A DNA stretch of 6,235 nt from Bacteroidia bacterium (GTDB lineage Bacteria > Bacteroidota > Bacteroidia > NS11-12g > UBA955), in the NCBI GenBank assembly GCA_020848595.1, contig JADLHV010000140.1:1-6235 (forward strand), given 5' to 3'. The notes beneath the pieces were generated by a model. The model was not told the DNA's origin and did no database searches. It saw only the letters and a program-made list of their open reading frames with translations. Below, piece after piece: positions 4,459 to 6,235 of the stretch; position 1 is the stretch's first letter; each line of letters opens with the position of its first letter. Made by a program: the position numbers and the translations under genes.

Positions 4459-6235
4459 ATGAAACGCCTATTAACTCTTTTAATTCTAATAGCCACAAGC
4501 GGCAGTAATTTAATTGCATCGCATATGATGGGTGGCGATATTGCTTATGAATGTATATCACCTGGCAAATATAAATTTGTGATTAAAATTTACAGAGATT
4601 GTAGAGGTATACCATTCAACAATCCAGATATTGGCATGTTCTGCAAAGATGGGTCTAACTATATCAATGTAAATTATACCAGAACTGCAATAAATGATTT
4701 AACAGAAAAATGCCCAACAGATCCAAAACCATGCAATCCATCTAATACGACTGTTGGCGCTAGAGGTATCGAAGAGCATGTATTTGAAGCCATGGTAGAT
4801 TTTAATTCATCGCCATATAAAGCATTAAAAGATGCGGGGTGTTGTGAGATAATGATTAAAGTAGAACAAAATGCGCGGAATAATGCATTAACCACATTAA
4901 CAGCTGGCACATTTTACACCGATGCGATGATTAATATTTGTGCCATTGGAGATAAGTGTAACACGTCGCCACAATTATCTACACCACCAGTAGCCATTAT
5001 ATGCTGTAACAAACCTTTTATATTTAATAATGGGGTAAGAGAAGTAATTGATGGCGATAGTCTTTCTTATAGTTTAGTTAATCCATTAAAGGGCAATAAC
5101 ACCAACGAAACATATACAGGTAATTTCACGCCTCAAATTCCGATGACTCCATTTTGCCCACCGAATAGAGGCGTGATGAATTGCAAACCCATACCAGGCG
5201 CTAAACCACCAAGAGGATTTTATTTTGATAAAGAAACCGGGGATATCGTATTTACACCTACAAAATGTGATGAGGCTGGTGTTATTGTTATTAGAATAGA
5301 CGAATGGCGTAAAAACCCAGATACAAAGAAGTGGGAGCTTATAGGATTTACAAAACGCGACATGCAATTAATTGTAGAAATATGCGGAGCGAATAATCCT
5401 CCATACTTTTCGGATAATAATAAATATTCGGTATGTGAAGGCAATAAAATTTGTTTCAATGTGGTATCTAAAGATGATCCATTCTTGCCAAATCAAACAG
5501 TTCCAGACACTTTAGTTTTATCGTGGAATTTTGGTATCCCACAAGGTACTTTTAGAATTGTAGACCCAAGCGCTAGAGAAAAAACAGCTGAATTTTGTTG
5601 GGAAACAAAAATTGGAGATGCTCGCCCGAATGCCTATACATTTACAGCGACAGTTAAAGATAACAACTGCGATGATCCAGCCTTAGCTAACAAAGGATAT
5701 AATATTACAGTTAAACCTAAAGCTAGGGCAATAAGAACTTATACATTAGGAAAATGTGGTTGGTTAAATTTCAAAGCCACTGCAGTTGATACTATCAATC
5801 AAGACCCTAAAAACTACAGATATCAATTTACTATTAGAGATAGTTCGAATAGCGGTATTCCGTATTACATGACTTATAGTCAAATTGATAGTTTCAAATT
5901 TAAGAGAGGAGGCAAATATATCATAGAGCACTACATTATTAATTCGCGCTATAATTGTCCGACGATATACACCGACACAGTGATTATACCACCTGTATTA
6001 GATGTAGAATTAGCATTTTGTAAAGACACTTTTGTGTGCGAAGGTCAAAGTTTAACTTTAAAACCAGAAATAGAAAATGGAATTCCATCTTATCATTACC
6101 ATTGGGAAAGTCCATTAGACTCCTTTAATAACAAAGACACTTTGAATCAATTCACCTTATTTAAACCAAAATCAAGTTCAACTATAATGCTTGAATTAAC
6201 GGATAAGAATCAATGTCTTGATCGCGATACTATCT
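4459..6235 (+). CDS. Large secreted cysteine-rich surface protein with Ig/PKD-like modules, 5' part
   Basis: The frame stays open from ATG 4459 to the window edge: 592 complete codons, with the 3' end missing. Residues 1-20 are a signal peptide (MKR, a hydrophobic core, then LIA before SHMMGG), so the mature protein probably begins at Ser21. An N-terminal region (about 21-311) contains SHMMGGDIAYEC, KIYRDC (43-48), DGDSLSYSLVNPL (198-210), GFYFDKETGDIVFTP (253-267) and FTKRDMQLIVEICG (297-310), the order seen in many large Bacteroidetes surface proteins. It holds 15 cysteines, including pairs at 128-129 and 182-183. NNPPYF (312-317) opens a cadherin/Ig-like module with VCEGNKICF; another module follows from about 416. 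At about 515 a PKD/Ig-like unit begins, with FVCEGQSLTL and YHYHWESP. Proteins of this kind are commonly exported by type IX secretion and act in adhesion or gliding, but the sorting domain lies outside the window, so that role is inferred. No Shine-Dalgarno sequence is seen. Confidence 0.88.
   Translation, partial: MKRLLTLLILIATSGSNLIASHMMGGDIAYECISPGKYKFVIKIYRDCRGIPFNNPDIGMFCKDGSNYINVNYTRTAINDLTEKCPTDPKPCNPSNTTVGARGIEEHVFEAMVDFNSSPYKALKDAGCCEIMIKVEQNARNNALTTLTAGTFYTDAMINICAIGDKCNTSPQLSTPPVAIICCNKPFIFNNGVREVIDGDSLSYSLVNPLKGNNTNETYTGNFTPQIPMTPFCPPNRGVMNCKPIPGAKPPRGFYFDKETGDIVFTPTKCDEAGVIVIRIDEWRKNPDTKKWELIGFTKRDMQLIVEICGANNPPYFSDNNKYSVCEGNKICFNVVSKDDPFLPNQTVPDTLVLSWNFGIPQGTFRIVDPSAREKTAEFCWETKIGDARPNAYTFTATVKDNNCDDPALANKGYNITVKPKARAIRTYTLGKCGWLNFKATAVDTINQDPKNYRYQFTIRDSSNSGIPYYMTYSQIDSFKFKRGGKYIIEHYIINSRYNCPTIYTDTVIIPPVLDVELAFCKDTFVCEGQSLTLKPEIENGIPSYHYHWESPLDSFNNKDTLNQFTLFKPKSSSTIMLELTDKNQCLDRDTI

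Noticed and set aside
4269..5459. Minus-strand open frames of 75-93 codons opposite the A-rich intergenic region and the surface-protein gene
   Set aside because: All but part of the first lie antisense to the long open plus-strand gene with a clear signal peptide and domain motifs. The one at 4269-4496 owes its Phe-rich product to A-rich DNA read backwards.

Overview
The window looks like a chromosomal segment from an AT-rich member of the Bacteroidetes (Bacteroidota). Four things point there. One is a PurH of the Bacteroidetes subtype, which ends TGFRHFKH. Another is a secreted multi-domain protein opening SHMMGGDIAYEC, a form common in this phylum. No gene has a clear Shine-Dalgarno sequence. 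Finally, sequences matching the Bacteroidetes -7 element TAnnTTTG lie just before two start codons. I cannot name a genus from the sequence alone.

Layout. Bases 1-418 hold no gene. They carry two near-identical direct repeats of 157 and 159 bp, then a decayed, shortened third copy, then a likely promoter. A plus-strand gene (419-1240) encodes a probably exported alpha/beta hydrolase. It converges, with an 11-base gap, on a compact minus-strand operon read from 3965 down to 1252. That operon runs purH (the last two steps of IMP synthesis), then a small MenH-like alpha/beta hydrolase (1-base TAATG overlap), then a small lipoprotein of unknown function (6-base gap). Bases 3966-4458 form a divergent intergenic region very rich in A, with spaced A-tracts, one small dyad and a short degenerate tandem repeat next to the following gene. 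From 4459 to the window end runs the 5' part (592 full codons) of a large cysteine-rich secreted surface protein with several Ig/PKD-like modules, cut by the window edge.

How the parts fit. PurH is core metabolism. The two downstream genes are probably co-transcribed with it, but nothing in the sequence ties their functions to purines. The large protein is probably a cell-surface or secreted adhesin-like product of the kind usually exported by type IX secretion, though the C-terminal sorting domain that would show this lies beyond the window. I see no mobile element gene, CRISPR array, tRNA or rRNA. The least explained structures are the 157/159-bp tandem repeat at the left edge and the A-rich, repeat-bearing region between purH and the surface-protein gene.
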